A stretch of DNA of 64,000 nt from Armatimonadota bacterium (GTDB taxonomy: Bacteria > Armatimonadota > Chthonomonadetes > Chthonomonadales > Chthonomonadaceae), in assembly GCA_028871815.1 (NCBI GenBank), contig JAGWMJ010000003.1, positions 124,001 to 188,000 of the forward strand, written 5' to 3'. The notes under the pieces were generated by a model. It was not told the DNA's origin. It was given only the letters and a program-made list of their open reading frames with translations, and made no database searches. The position numbers and the translations under genes were made by a program. This document shows positions 35,944-44,742 of this stretch, piece after piece. The stretch's first letter is position 1. The number at the start of each line of letters is the position of its first letter.

Positions 35944-36755
35944 CGTGCGGCGCCGCGCGGAACCTCCAAGTTGACCTCCACAACGCCAATGTGCCGGGCA
36001 TGGCAGCCGGCCTGTACGATTCGCACGTCATTCACCAACAACGCCTCGGGCAGCTCGGTGTGCGAGTGGCCACCGATAATCAGATCGATGTCGCCGGTCG
36101 CTTCGGCAAGCTCAGCGTCGCCACGGCAGCCAATATGCGTCACGGCAATCACCAGGTCCGGCTGCCAGCGCGTTCGAAGATGTGCTGCCATCCAGACTGC
36201 GGTTGGAATCGGCTGGTCGAACCGCCAGTGACTGAGATGTGCCGCCTGCATCCTGTCGGTTATCATAGCCACCATAACCCCAAAGACGGCGACGCGGGCG
36301 CCGCTCTGGTGCGTGAAGCAGACCGCCGCTTGTGTCGGCAAGCCGTCGGTATCGGGCCGCGCGAGCACCTGGTTCGAAAACCCAGTTGCCGAGTCTGCAC
36401 CGTTACTTTCGGCCAAAGGAACTTCGCCGCTACAGATTGGCGGCTGCCCCTTGCGCCGGAGGTTGGCGCACAAAACCGGAAATCGGGTCCGCGTGAGTTT
36501 CGCCCGGAATCCGGGTTCGCTGAAGTGAAAGTCGCGGTTGCCGGGGATCGCGGCATCGTACCCGGCGTGGTTCATCAGGTCGTGAGTTGCCTCGCCATTT
36601 CGCGAATATGTGGCATTTCCCGACGCTCCCTGGTCACCTGCGTCCAGCAGCAGTGCGTTTGGTGCGGCGGCAAGTTTACGCTGTCGCAGGAACTCCGCAT
36701 CCTCGCGGAGCAGCCGCCCGTGAAAATCGTTGGTGTGGAGAATAGTCAGCCGCAT
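35904..36755 (-). CDS. 5'-nucleotidase-type metallophosphoesterase
   Basis: Calcineurin-like phosphoesterase of the UshA/5'-nucleotidase subgroup. Metal-binding motifs are all visible: HTNDFHGRL at 7-15, DAGDQGASG near 38, IPGNRDFHF near 70 (GNHE variant with Arg for His), VTHIGCRGD near 205 and GGHSHTE near 229. Only the catalytic domain is present (283 aa); the C-terminal 5'NT substrate domain and a signal peptide are missing, so it is probably cytoplasmic. It lies 24 nt after the KdsC-like gene's end in the opposite gene order, on the same strand, and overlaps the next gene by 40 nt. Confidence 0.88.
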   Translation of the reverse strand: MRLTILHTNDFHGRLLREDAEFLRQRKLAAAPNALLLDAGDQGASGNATYSRNGEATHDLMNHAGYDAAIPGNRDFHFSEPGFRAKLTRTRFPVLCANLRRKGQPPICSGEVPLAESNGADSATGFSNQVLARPDTDGLPTQAAVCFTHQSGARVAVFGVMVAMITDRMQAAHLSHWRFDQPIPTAVWMAAHLRTRWQPDLVIAVTHIGCRGDAELAEATGDIDLIIGGHSHTELPEALLVNDVRIVQAGCHARHIGVVEVNLEVPRGAARCWSSRLEPLCCR

Positions 36756-36779
36756 CGTGTGTTGCGCGCAGCGTATAGA

Positions 36780-37361
36780 TCAACCGGCTGGAGCCGGATG
36801 TTCGCCCGGCGTAGAAGCGCGCAGCCATTCGAGATACGCACGTATTGCTGTAGTGCGGTCGCCTCGTGCGTTCAATATTTCCTCACACACCTCGCGGACG
36901 GCGCCGCGCCCGCCCGGTGCCCGCGTCACGAAATCGGCGGCAGCGCGGAGGTCCTCGGCAGCGTCGGCCACAGCTATGTTCAACCCGGCGCTGTCAAACG
37001 CGGGCAGGTCATTCAAATCGTCACCGATAAAAGCCACAAAGTGGCGAGGCACGCCATTCGCCTCCGCCAAGCCGGCCAGGCATGCGGCTTTATCTCGTAC
37101 ATCCTGGCACAGGTCGTCAATGCAAAGCTCGTGGGCACGCTGTTCGACGGAGGCGCTGGTTCGGCCGGTGATCCACGCAGATCGAATTCCAATCCTGCGC
37201 AAGAGCACCAGTCCTAAGCCGTCGCGTACGAAAAAGCGCTTCGTCTCGGTCCCAGCGCCAGAAAGCATTATGCCGCCATCCGTGAGCACGCCGTCCACAT
37301 CCATCGCGAGCAGCCGCACCGATGCGAAGCGACGGTTCAGATCGTGTGGCTCGGGCCTCAC
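36780..37361 (-). CDS. KdsC-like HAD phosphatase
   Basis: HAD superfamily IIIA phosphatase similar to 3-deoxy-D-manno-octulosonate 8-phosphatase. The nucleophile motif is LLAMDVDGVLTDGGIML near residue 20, motif III is in KAACLAGLAEANG, and motif IV is FIGDDLNDLPAF near 112. 193 aa without the ~20-residue longer tail of the E. coli tetramer. GTG at 37361 overlaps the PilT stop (GTGA). The presence of a KdsC-like enzyme fits a diderm envelope with Kdo-like or other ulosonate sugars, but related enzymes act on other sugar phosphates. No kdsA/kdsB nearby. Confidence 0.85.
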   Translation of the reverse strand: MRPEPHDLNRRFASVRLLAMDVDGVLTDGGIMLSGAGTETKRFFVRDGLGLVLLRRIGIRSAWITGRTSASVEQRAHELCIDDLCQDVRDKAACLAGLAEANGVPRHFVAFIGDDLNDLPAFDSAGLNIAVADAAEDLRAAADFVTRAPGGRGAVREVCEEILNARGDRTTAIRAYLEWLRASTPGEHPAPAG

Positions 37362-38434
37362 GGCTTGCCGGCCGTACCAAGCAGAGTTTTAAACTCTGTT
37401 TCGTTCGCCGCCTTTCCGAGGCCCTCTTCGTACGAGATCAGCTTCTGCTGAACCAGCGCCGCCAAAGATTGGTCGAGCGTCTGCATCCCATGACGCTGAC
37501 CCGTCTGGATAATCGAACCGATCTGATACGTTTTGCTCTCGCGGATAAGATTGCGAACAGCCGGAATCGCCACCAGCGTCTCAAACACGGCCATCCGGCC
37601 CTCCCCATCGACCCGCTTCACCAACGTTTGCGATATCACGCCGAGCAAATTGACCGACATCTGCATCCGGACCTGCTGCTGCTGATGCGTTGGGAAGACA
37701 TCAATTACCCGATCAACCGTTTGCACGGCGTCGGTTGTATGCAGGGTACCAAACACCAAGTGGCCCGTTTCCGCGGCGGTGATCGCTAGCTGGATGGTCT
37801 CCAGATCGCGCATCTCGCCAATGAGGATCACATCGGGGTCTTCGCGAAGAGCCGAGCGAAGCGCGTTTGGAAATGCCAGCGTATCGGTGTCGAGCTCGCG
37901 CTGATTGATCAGCGCCTGACGGTCGGTGTGCACGAACTCTACCGGATCTTCAATCGTGATGATGTGGACCGGCAGCTTGCCGTTTATGTAGTCGATCATC
38001 GCGGCCTGGGTGGTGGATTTGCCGGATCCAGCCGGGCCAGTTACCAGCACCAGCCCACGCGGCCGCTCAGAGAAGGTGCGCGTAACCGCCGGCAGCCCCA
38101 AATCGTCAAGTGAACGGATTTCGTACGGTATCACCCGGTAGGCCGCGCCGATATTGTTTCGCTGCGAATAGAGATTGCCGCGAAACCTGGCCAACCCCTT
38201 GATTTCGTACGCAAAATCGAGTTCCAACTCCTCTTCGAATCGCGTGCGTTGCGTTTCGGAGAGATTGGAGTACGCCAGCCACTTCACCTCATCTGCGCTG
38301 AGCGCCTCCATATCGAGTGGGATCAAATCCCCATGGACGCGTACCAGTGGCGGGCTGTCGGCCTTGATGTGCAAGTCGGAACCATTGTTACAGACGCAGG
38401 ATTCCAAAAGTTGATCGAGCACAACGGGAGACAT
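37358..38434 (-). CDS. Type IV pilus twitching ATPase PilT (copy 1)
   Basis: Hexameric secretion-type ATPase that retracts type IV pili. Seen are N-terminal ASDLHIKADSPPL-like sequence (here GSDLHIKADSPPL), Walker A GPAGSGKST, the Asp box and Walker B VILIGEMRD, the His box TGHLVFGTLHT, and AVRNLIRE, the AIRNLIRE motif required for retraction, near residue 290. ATG at 38434 has AGGAG 8 nt upstream. It is 358 aa and the last of three tandem paralogs in the transcription direction, followed by the KdsC-like gene with a 4-nt overlap. Confidence 0.94.
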   Translation of the reverse strand: MSPVVLDQLLESCVCNNGSDLHIKADSPPLVRVHGDLIPLDMEALSADEVKWLAYSNLSETQRTRFEEELELDFAYEIKGLARFRGNLYSQRNNIGAAYRVIPYEIRSLDDLGLPAVTRTFSERPRGLVLVTGPAGSGKSTTQAAMIDYINGKLPVHIITIEDPVEFVHTDRQALINQRELDTDTLAFPNALRSALREDPDVILIGEMRDLETIQLAITAAETGHLVFGTLHTTDAVQTVDRVIDVFPTHQQQQVRMQMSVNLLGVISQTLVKRVDGEGRMAVFETLVAIPAVRNLIRESKTYQIGSIIQTGQRHGMQTLDQSLAALVQQKLISYEEGLGKAANETEFKTLLGTAGKP

Positions 38435-38458
38435 TACCGCAACTCCTGGGGTCGGCAA

Positions 38459-39550
38459 CTATAGCGGGTCAGATACATCGGCTACTATTCCCAGTCGCAT
38501 TGCGCGCTGCCGGAATTCGAGTGGATTGGAGCTCTTTGCCAATGCGTCCTCGAATTCGATGATATCGCGGCCGGCGAGATCCAATAGGCTGGCGTCCAGA
38601 GTCTGCATGCCATGCTGTTGCCCAGTTTGAATATCGGTGTAGATTTGATAGGTTTTGCCCTCTCTGATCAGCGTACGGATGGCGCTGGTGCAGACCATTA
38701 CCTCAAATGCCCCTACCCGGCCCGTACCATCTTTGCGCATCAGAAGCGTCTGGGAGATGACGGCCTGCAGCACCACGGAAAGCTGCATGCGTATCTGCTG
38801 CTGCGCTTCCGGTTCAAATACGTCAATAATGCGGTCAATGGTTTGCGGTGCATCGGTCGTATGCAGGGTTGCAAACACGAGGTGGCCGGTTTCAGCCGCC
38901 GTTATTGCGAGCTTGATGGTTTCGAGGTCGCGCATTTCACCAACGAGAATCACATCGGGATTCTGCCGCATAACGTGCTTCAGAGCTGCGGCGAATGTAT
39001 GCGTGTCCACCCCAACCTCGCGCTGGTTCACCGCGCACATTTTGTCCTGATGTACATATTCGATCGGGTCTTCGATCGTTACAATATGACCCTGGCGGGT
39101 TTCGTTTATCAGATCGATAACGGCAGCAAGCGAGGTTGACTTGCCCGATCCGGTTGGACCGGTGACGAGAACAAGGCCGCGCGGCAGTTGGGCGATTCGC
39201 TTTGCAACCTGCGGAATGCCAAGCTGATCAATCGTGCGGATTTCGTAGGGAATGACGCGCATAACCGCGCCGATGTGCCCCTGCTGCCGGAATATATTGA
39301 CGCGGAATCTCGAGAGACCCGGGACGGCATAGGAGGTATCCAGCTCCATGGTCTGCTCGAATCGCGCCTCACGGTCCGGAGACATGACGGGATGAATCAG
39401 TTCGTAAATGTCGTGTTCGGAAATAACGGGCATGTCGAGCCGAGTCAGTACACCGTGGATTCGCATCACTGGTGGCTCGTCCACGCGCAGGTGCAGGTCA
39501 GAGGCCTCACGCTCTACCAACAGTTTCAGGAGGTCATCAATATGAAGCAT
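38459..39550 (-). CDS. Type IV pilus twitching ATPase PilT (copy 2)
   Basis: Second PilT paralog, 363 aa. EASDLHLRVDEPPVMRIHG at the N-terminus, Walker A GPTGSGKST, Walker B VILVGEMRD, His box TGHLVFATLHT and the AIRTLIRE form of the retraction motif are intact. ATG at 39550 starts MLHIDDLLKLL, the classical PilT N-terminus. It lies 101 nt after the PilU-like gene and 24 nt before copy 1, so the three probably share an operon. It is closer to canonical PilT than the other two. Confidence 0.95.
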   Translation of the reverse strand: MLHIDDLLKLLVEREASDLHLRVDEPPVMRIHGVLTRLDMPVISEHDIYELIHPVMSPDREARFEQTMELDTSYAVPGLSRFRVNIFRQQGHIGAVMRVIPYEIRTIDQLGIPQVAKRIAQLPRGLVLVTGPTGSGKSTSLAAVIDLINETRQGHIVTIEDPIEYVHQDKMCAVNQREVGVDTHTFAAALKHVMRQNPDVILVGEMRDLETIKLAITAAETGHLVFATLHTTDAPQTIDRIIDVFEPEAQQQIRMQLSVVLQAVISQTLLMRKDGTGRVGAFEVMVCTSAIRTLIREGKTYQIYTDIQTGQQHGMQTLDASLLDLAGRDIIEFEDALAKSSNPLEFRQRAMRLGIVADVSDPL

Positions 39551-39651
39551 TGGGCTTGGACGGCAATATCAGGAGGCAGGCAAAAACAACGCGCAACACC
39601 AGAAGCGGCGCGCCCGTTGGTCGATTTCCGGCGCATGCCGGCGCCACCGCG

Positions 39652-40806
39652 CTAGCCAGACGGAGCTACCGGCAGCCCCGGCACCTGCGGCGCCGCTGCG
39701 CCCGCGCTATCAGCCGTGATCTCACCCTTACTGGCGGCCACTCGGATCAACTGGCGCATCTCCGTCGGCTGTCCAGCATTCGCCAACGCATCCTGCTCTG
39801 TGATCAGGCCGGACTTGAGATACCGCAAAAGGCACTGGTTCATCGTCTGCATGCCCCAGTAGGATTCTGTTCCCGCCTGCCGAATTGCGCTATAGATGTC
39901 GTCCGATCGCCCTTCTTCCACCATCTTTACGATCGTTGGAGTAATATCCATCACCTCAACGGCAGCCAGGCGCCCTGAGCCATCGGCGGTGGGCACCAGT
40001 TTCTGCGACAGCACTCCGCGCAGCGAAACCGATAGGCGGAGCCAGAGCATCTGGCGTTCGTGCGGCTGAAACATGTTAGAAATACGGTCCAATGTCTCGG
40101 CTGCACTGGCGGTATGTACGGTAGCAAAGACCAGGTGACCGGTTTCCGCCGCCTGCAACGCCACGTTCATTGTCTCGATGTCGCGCATTTCGCCGATGAG
40201 GATCACGTCCGGCGCTTGTCGCAGCACGTGCGTCAGCGCGGCTTGAAAGCTCAGAGTATCGATACCGACCTCGCGCTGGCTGATGACCGCGAGTTTGTCC
40301 TTGTGTACAAACTCGATCGGATCCTCAACCGAGACGATATTCACCCGCCGCGTGGAATTAAGAATATCAATCATCGCGGCGAGTGTGGTGGTTTTGCCGC
40401 AGCCTGTCGGCCCGGTCACCAGGATGAGCCCGGCGCGGTGAACCAGAAAATCACGCACCTTCAACGGAATTCCCAGCTCCTCCAGCGACTTGATCTTTGT
40501 TGGGATCAGCCGGCAGACAGTAGCCGTGTGGCCACGCTGGTTGTAGACGTTCATTCGGATCCGGAGCTCCTCGCCAATGGAGAACGCGAGGTCCATTTCC
40601 GACGTCTCTTCAAAAGCCTTCTGCTGCCGCGGCGTCATTTTGCCCATGCAGAGCGTGTGGACCTCGTCCGCCGTCATCACGGGGAAATCTGTTCCGGCTA
40701 TATGGCCGTGGATACGCACGGATGGAGGCGTATTCGCACGAAGAAACAGATCGGAGGCCGACCGCTCACCGGCCCACAGCAACATCTCGTCGAGATCAAG
40801 CGCCAT
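39652..40806 (-). CDS. PilT/PilU-family ATPase (copy 3, PilU-like)
   Basis: Third paralog, 384 aa. Walker A GPTGCGKTT, Walker B VILIGEMRD and a variant His box TGHLVFATVHT are intact. The AIRNLIRE motif is replaced by TIVKMVEEG, as in PilU-type proteins, and the GMQTMNQCLLRYLKSG region has the PilU flavour. The C-terminus has an Ala/Pro/Gly-rich extension. ATG at 40806 is preceded by GAGGAA; a longer start at 40833 lacks this. First of the three tandem ATPase genes. Confidence 0.9.
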   Translation of the reverse strand: MALDLDEMLLWAGERSASDLFLRANTPPSVRIHGHIAGTDFPVMTADEVHTLCMGKMTPRQQKAFEETSEMDLAFSIGEELRIRMNVYNQRGHTATVCRLIPTKIKSLEELGIPLKVRDFLVHRAGLILVTGPTGCGKTTTLAAMIDILNSTRRVNIVSVEDPIEFVHKDKLAVISQREVGIDTLSFQAALTHVLRQAPDVILIGEMRDIETMNVALQAAETGHLVFATVHTASAAETLDRISNMFQPHERQMLWLRLSVSLRGVLSQKLVPTADGSGRLAAVEVMDITPTIVKMVEEGRSDDIYSAIRQAGTESYWGMQTMNQCLLRYLKSGLITEQDALANAGQPTEMRQLIRVAASKGEITADSAGAAAPQVPGLPVAPSG

Positions 40807-40845
40807 TGGTTTCTTGTTCCTCAGTCCATGCACGCGGTCGATTGT

Positions 40846-41511
40846 CTACGCCAAACGCGGTCCGGCCCTCAGCAGCCTGACCATTACCGTCCATCCGCTC
40901 AGAAATCCAAGCGCTGCGACGAGCGTCGCGGCACCGGGTGGTACACCCCGCCTGGCGCCAGCCCGATCTGGCCGTGAACGTCCACCCAACCGGGCACAGG
41001 ACACGGGCACGAGATCTGCTGGACAGAGGTGCCTTCGCACAGTACAGGCAAACTGGTACGCGTTCCCAGATTTGACGAGATTTAGCGTCAATTCGGCATT
41101 CCGGATGCTGGTCGGTCCATGGTATGGTTCAGCCACATCGTCCTGAATGACGATGAATGCTGGGACGCTTCGAGAAACATTGTTGAGATAAGGCAGAAGT
41201 TCCGGAACGCCTCCGGGCATCTGAGGCGCATCCAGCAGCGTTGTAGAAACACCTGGGTTTGCAAGAGCGCGGGATTGTTGGACCACAATCCCGGTATGCC
41301 TCCAGCCCGCGGCGCGACACATCGCAAGCACCCGACGCCGAAGCACGGCTTCATCGCCTGGTCCGGAGAATGTCAGCCGCGCCCTATCGGCCGACACGAC
41401 ATCGATCCACAGAGTAGTTGCACGTACCCGAGCGCTCCGCGTTTGAGCGCTGCTCGGCGCGCTACTTACGCCGACGGCCACCGCCAGCACCACACCGAGA
41501 TGGCGAAGCAA
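40846..41511 (-). CDS. Unknown secreted protein with C-terminal membrane helix
   Basis: Not recognised. The frame starts with a signal-peptide-like LLRHLGVVLAVAVGVSSAPSSAQT, so a TTG start at 41511 is likely, since upstream codons overlap tRNA-Ala. The mature part contains a strand-rich VRATTLWIDVVSADRARLTFSGPGDEAVLRRRVLAMC and a second half VPAFIVIQDDVAEPYHG. Residues near 195-215 (TLVAALGFLSGWTVMVRLLR) are a membrane helix followed by basic residues. It lies 40 nt upstream of the PilU-like gene and may be the first protein gene of the pilus-ATPase operon. Confidence 0.7.
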   Translation of the reverse strand: MLRHLGVVLAVAVGVSSAPSSAQTRSARVRATTLWIDVVSADRARLTFSGPGDEAVLRRRVLAMCRAAGWRHTGIVVQQSRALANPGVSTTLLDAPQMPGGVPELLPYLNNVSRSVPAFIVIQDDVAEPYHGPTSIRNAELTLNLVKSGNAYQFACTVRRHLCPADLVPVSCARLGGRSRPDRAGARRGVPPGAATLVAALGFLSGWTVMVRLLRAGPRLA

Positions 41512-41571
41512 CAGACGAACGGACGCTCCGCTCAGCCAGCGATCCTGGCCACACTCCGTGCACTGGAGGTG

Positions 41572-41644
41572 TGGAGCTGAGGAGACTCGAACTCCTGACT
41601 TCCTCAATGCCATTGAGGCGCTCTCCCAGCTGAGCTACAGCCCC
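41572..41644 (-). tRNA. tRNA-Ala(GGC)
   Basis: 73-nt cloverleaf on the minus strand. Acceptor stem GGGGCTG pairs with CAGCTCC (one G-U). The D-arm is AGCTCAGCTGGGAGAGC. The anticodon stem CCTCA/TGAGG frames loop ATGGCAT, with anticodon GGC. The T-arm has GGAGTTCGAGTCTCC, and the discriminator is A. CCA is not encoded. Confidence 0.97.
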
Positions 41645-41682
41645 ACGAAGCCGGATCGACGGGTCTCGCCGGCGGACGCTCC

Positions 41683-41712
41683 ATTATACACCACGACCTG
41701 CCGGTGCATCAA
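41683..41712 (-). promoter_or_regulatory. Sigma-70 promoter of tRNA-Ala
   Basis: On the minus strand TTGATG (41712-41707) and a perfect TATAAT (41688-41683) are 18 nt apart. The tRNA 5' end lies about 40 nt downstream of the -10 box. Confidence 0.85.
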
Positions 41713-41800
41713 CGGCGGTAACGAGAGGCTCCGCAGGAACGACGCACTTGCGCGCCGAACAGCGGCACGCGGGAACTTGCCGGCTGAAAGGAGCGCTGCG

Positions 41801-42925
41801 ATGCCACGAATATGGGGAGAGACACTGACTCGCGAAGCGCTTCTTCAGCGCGTCGGCGATATCATTCAGGTCGCCACCGTCCGTGCAGTAGAGCTTGCGG
41901 ACGGTGCCGAGCGCGGTGTGCGTGCCCTCGAGGTATGCACGGGTAGCGGACTCGCATTTACGATACTGGCTGACAGAGGCATGGATATCTCCACCGCCAC
42001 GTACAACGGGCGCGCACTTGCCTGGCGATCGGCAACTAGCGACGCACATCCAGCCTACTTCCAGTCCGAGGCCGAAGGAGGGCGAGGCTGGCTTCGCCAG
42101 TTCTACGGCGGTCTTGTGGTTACTTGCGGGCTAACCTGGGCCGGAGCAAACGATGTGGATGACGGCCAGCTCTTTGGCCTGCATGGGCGAGTCAGCAATC
42201 TGCCGGCTACCAACGTATCGTGGGACGGACGTTGGAATGGAGATGACTACGAAATAACGATACGCGGCCGCGTCCGACAGGCAACGGTTTTCGGAGAAAA
42301 CCTGGAGATGACCCGAACGATCCGATCGATGCTCGGTGCATCGCGCCTGGTGATACAGGATGAGGTGACAAATCTGGGCAGTCAGCCTACAGAACACATG
42401 CACCTTTACCATATCAACATCGGCTGGCCCACACTGTCGCCGGGCGGGCGGCTTGTGTCGCCAACGCTGTCGGCGATCCCCAGAGATGATGAAGCCGAGT
42501 TGGGTAAGGCGGAGTTTGCCCGGTTTGGCGAACCCACAGCCGGCTACCGCGAGAAGGTCTACTTCCATACCATGGCGCCGCTTGCAGATGGACGCTGTGC
42601 TGCCGCAGTCGTCAACTCAAGCGTGCCGTCCGGCTCGGGGCACGGTGGATTCGGGGTCTATTGCCGATGGCGCCCGCACCAGCTACCGCGCTTCACCGAA
42701 TGGAAAATGCTGGATGCAGGAACGTATGTGGTTGGCATGGAGCCGGCGAACTGCAGCGTACTCGGCCGGGCGCAAGAGCGCCGGGATGGCACGCTTGCCG
42801 TTCTGCAACCGGGCGAAACCGTACCCTACGAGGTGGAAATCGGCGTTCTTGATGGAGCTGGCGAGCTGGCAGCATTTGAAGGCGAGTGCCGGGCAGCCGT
42901 CAGCGGCGCCTCGTCGGCAGCGTGA
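41801..42925 (+). CDS. DUF4432 family protein (aldose 1-epimerase-like)
   Basis: Galactose-mutarotase-like fold, DUF4432 branch. Diagnostic are the RALEVCTGSGLAFTILADRGMDIS segment near residue 40, WAGANDVDDGQLFGLHGRVSNLPA near 118, HLYHINIGWPTL near 197, and the C-terminal MLDAGTYVVGMEPANC. A start at ATG 41801 behind AAAGGAG is clear; the longer frame upstream overlaps tRNA-Ala and is not coding. Such proteins are often encoded with sugar kinases or isomerases; a sugar substrate is inferred. Its stop overlaps the next gene (GTGA). Confidence 0.88.
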   Translation: MPRIWGETLTREALLQRVGDIIQVATVRAVELADGAERGVRALEVCTGSGLAFTILADRGMDISTATYNGRALAWRSATSDAHPAYFQSEAEGGRGWLRQFYGGLVVTCGLTWAGANDVDDGQLFGLHGRVSNLPATNVSWDGRWNGDDYEITIRGRVRQATVFGENLEMTRTIRSMLGASRLVIQDEVTNLGSQPTEHMHLYHINIGWPTLSPGGRLVSPTLSAIPRDDEAELGKAEFARFGEPTAGYREKVYFHTMAPLADGRCAAAVVNSSVPSGSGHGGFGVYCRWRPHQLPRFTEWKMLDAGTYVVGMEPANCSVLGRAQERRDGTLAVLQPGETVPYEVEIGVLDGAGELAAFEGECRAAVSGASSAA

Positions 42926-44727
42926 CGTCGCCTGAATTGGCGGCACGCCGTCGGCCGACCGAGCGGGCCGCTGCGTTCGCCATCGGGGCCGGCGCACTCG
43001 CGATCACATTGCTGCCGTACGTTCAGGGCTGGGCAGGCGCACATGGGCGCGTGTACATGTGGCTGGGTTACAACCTCGACGACAGCTGCGTCTATCTCTC
43101 ATGGATGCATCAGGCCGCGCACTCCGGCCTGCGTGTTTACAACCTGTTCACAACCGACGCGCAACACGGTTTAATTGCTAACCCACTGTTTCTCGCTTTA
43201 GGCTGGTTCGGCGCCGTGACGCACATGCCTTTGGTTGCGGTGAACCAACTGGCGCGGCTGGCCGGTGGCGTGGTACTGCTTGCGGTGGTCTGGCGACTGC
43301 TCAAAGCCACCATCCTTGAGCCGCGGAGTCGCCTCATGGCATTCGCGCTCATCTGCTTCTCGTCGGGTCTTGGCTGGCTGCCGTTGTGGTGGTCTGTCCC
43401 GCCGATCGCAACGCCAATCGACAAGTGGCAGCCGGAAGCGATTACGTTTCTGTCGCTCTACCTCAGCGCGCTCTTCGCATTCTCAATCGCGATGCAGGCG
43501 GCCGTTATCGGCCTGTTATACGGCGCGATGCAGCGAAGAGATTGGCGCCTCGCTACCGGCGCCGGCCTGCTGGGCGCCGTGATCGGCCTGACGCACTCGT
43601 ACGACGTCATCACAATCTCAGCAGTCTGGCTGTCTTTCCTCGTGGTGGAGACGGCCGCCGCGGTAGCCGGCCACAGCACAGAGGCGCGCCGCAAGGCATT
43701 GGCTGGTTGGCTCCACGCCGGCATCGCTGGGGCGCTTACGCTGCCGTCGGTGGCCGTGATGTATCACGAGTTCCGGACTGAAGCCGTTTTTCACGCACGA
43801 GCCGAGGTGCCGACACTTGCGCCCGCACTGGCATGGGTAGTGCTGGGCTACGGGATTACGTTGGCGCTAGCCATTGGCGGGGCGATTGTGATCTGGCAGC
43901 GTGGCGGCTTCGGCGTGGCGCCAGGAGCATCCGCACCGCGTGACCATGATCCTTTCTTCCGAACAAATACAGCAGCTCGCCTCATGCTGGTGTGGGCAGT
44001 CGTCAATGTGGCCATTGCCTGGATGCCGGGCGCGGCTTTCCAGCGAAAGCTGATACAGGGCGCTCACCTGCCACTGGCGGTTCTGGCCGCCGGCGGCGCG
44101 CTGGCGTTCTGGCGATGGCTGTCACGGCGAACGCCAGGCACCTCATACTCACTGTTCACCGTCTCACTTACCATCGTGTTGGCACTGACTAATATCCGAT
44201 TCCTGGTGCGCGAGGTTCGGAATAACGAGCGAAACCGTGTTCAAACGATGCTGGAGAGAGCCTATCTGAACCCAGGAGAATTGGCCGCGCTGCAATGGAT
44301 CGCACGGCATACACCGAAACGAGACGCTGTTCAGCCGTTGCCGTGGGTAATGCAACCCGATCCACATCATATCGCCGCCTACGATATTACGCTTGCCTCC
44401 TTTACGCCCGGCCTCATCGGCAGACACGTTTACTGCGGGCACTGGGGCGAAACACCAGACTTTGGCTCGAAGTTCAATGAGCTCGCAAGGTTTGCCTTGC
44501 CTACAACAACCGACACGCAGAGAATTGCGCTATTGCGAAAGATGCATGTGGCATACCTCATCTTTTCGCAGAAGGCGCGTGGCGACACTGGCGCCGACAC
44601 GCTGGAACCGATGTTCCGCGGAAGGGTGGTGCTGCCCGACTACCTGAAGTTGGTCTATTCCAACCGCGATGCCGACATCTATCTGGTACAACTGCCGCTG
44701 GGCGCAAGCCGGAGTGCGCCCGGGTAA
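42922..44727 (+). CDS. Polytopic membrane protein, GT-C-like
   Basis: About 11-12 membrane segments in 601 aa plus a soluble C-terminal domain. The first periplasmic loop contains NLDDSCVYLSWMHQAAHSG, an acidic D-D motif of the kind found in GT-C glycosyltransferases. A WQPEAITFLSLYLSA stretch near 170 is followed by QQPHAY-free, non-diagnostic sequence. GTG at 42922 overlaps the previous stop by 4 nt. It looks like a fourth large envelope-glycan-type membrane protein in this window. No family name can be given with certainty. Confidence 0.7.
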   Translation: MTSPELAARRRPTERAAAFAIGAGALAITLLPYVQGWAGAHGRVYMWLGYNLDDSCVYLSWMHQAAHSGLRVYNLFTTDAQHGLIANPLFLALGWFGAVTHMPLVAVNQLARLAGGVVLLAVVWRLLKATILEPRSRLMAFALICFSSGLGWLPLWWSVPPIATPIDKWQPEAITFLSLYLSALFAFSIAMQAAVIGLLYGAMQRRDWRLATGAGLLGAVIGLTHSYDVITISAVWLSFLVVETAAAVAGHSTEARRKALAGWLHAGIAGALTLPSVAVMYHEFRTEAVFHARAEVPTLAPALAWVVLGYGITLALAIGGAIVIWQRGGFGVAPGASAPRDHDPFFRTNTAARLMLVWAVVNVAIAWMPGAAFQRKLIQGAHLPLAVLAAGGALAFWRWLSRRTPGTSYSLFTVSLTIVLALTNIRFLVREVRNNERNRVQTMLERAYLNPGELAALQWIARHTPKRDAVQPLPWVMQPDPHHIAAYDITLASFTPGLIGRHVYCGHWGETPDFGSKFNELARFALPTTTDTQRIALLRKMHVAYLIFSQKARGDTGADTLEPMFRGRVVLPDYLKLVYSNRDADIYLVQLPLGASRSAPG

Positions 44728-44742
44728 TTATCACAGGCTACC

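Noticed and set aside
35664-37217. 517-aa plus-strand open frame
   Set aside because: It spans the opposite strand of a membrane protein, a phosphoesterase and a phosphatase, all with catalytic motifs.
41558-41800. N-terminal extension of the DUF4432 protein
   Set aside because: The frame is open only because it crosses tRNA-Ala; the real start at 41801 has a clear ribosome site.
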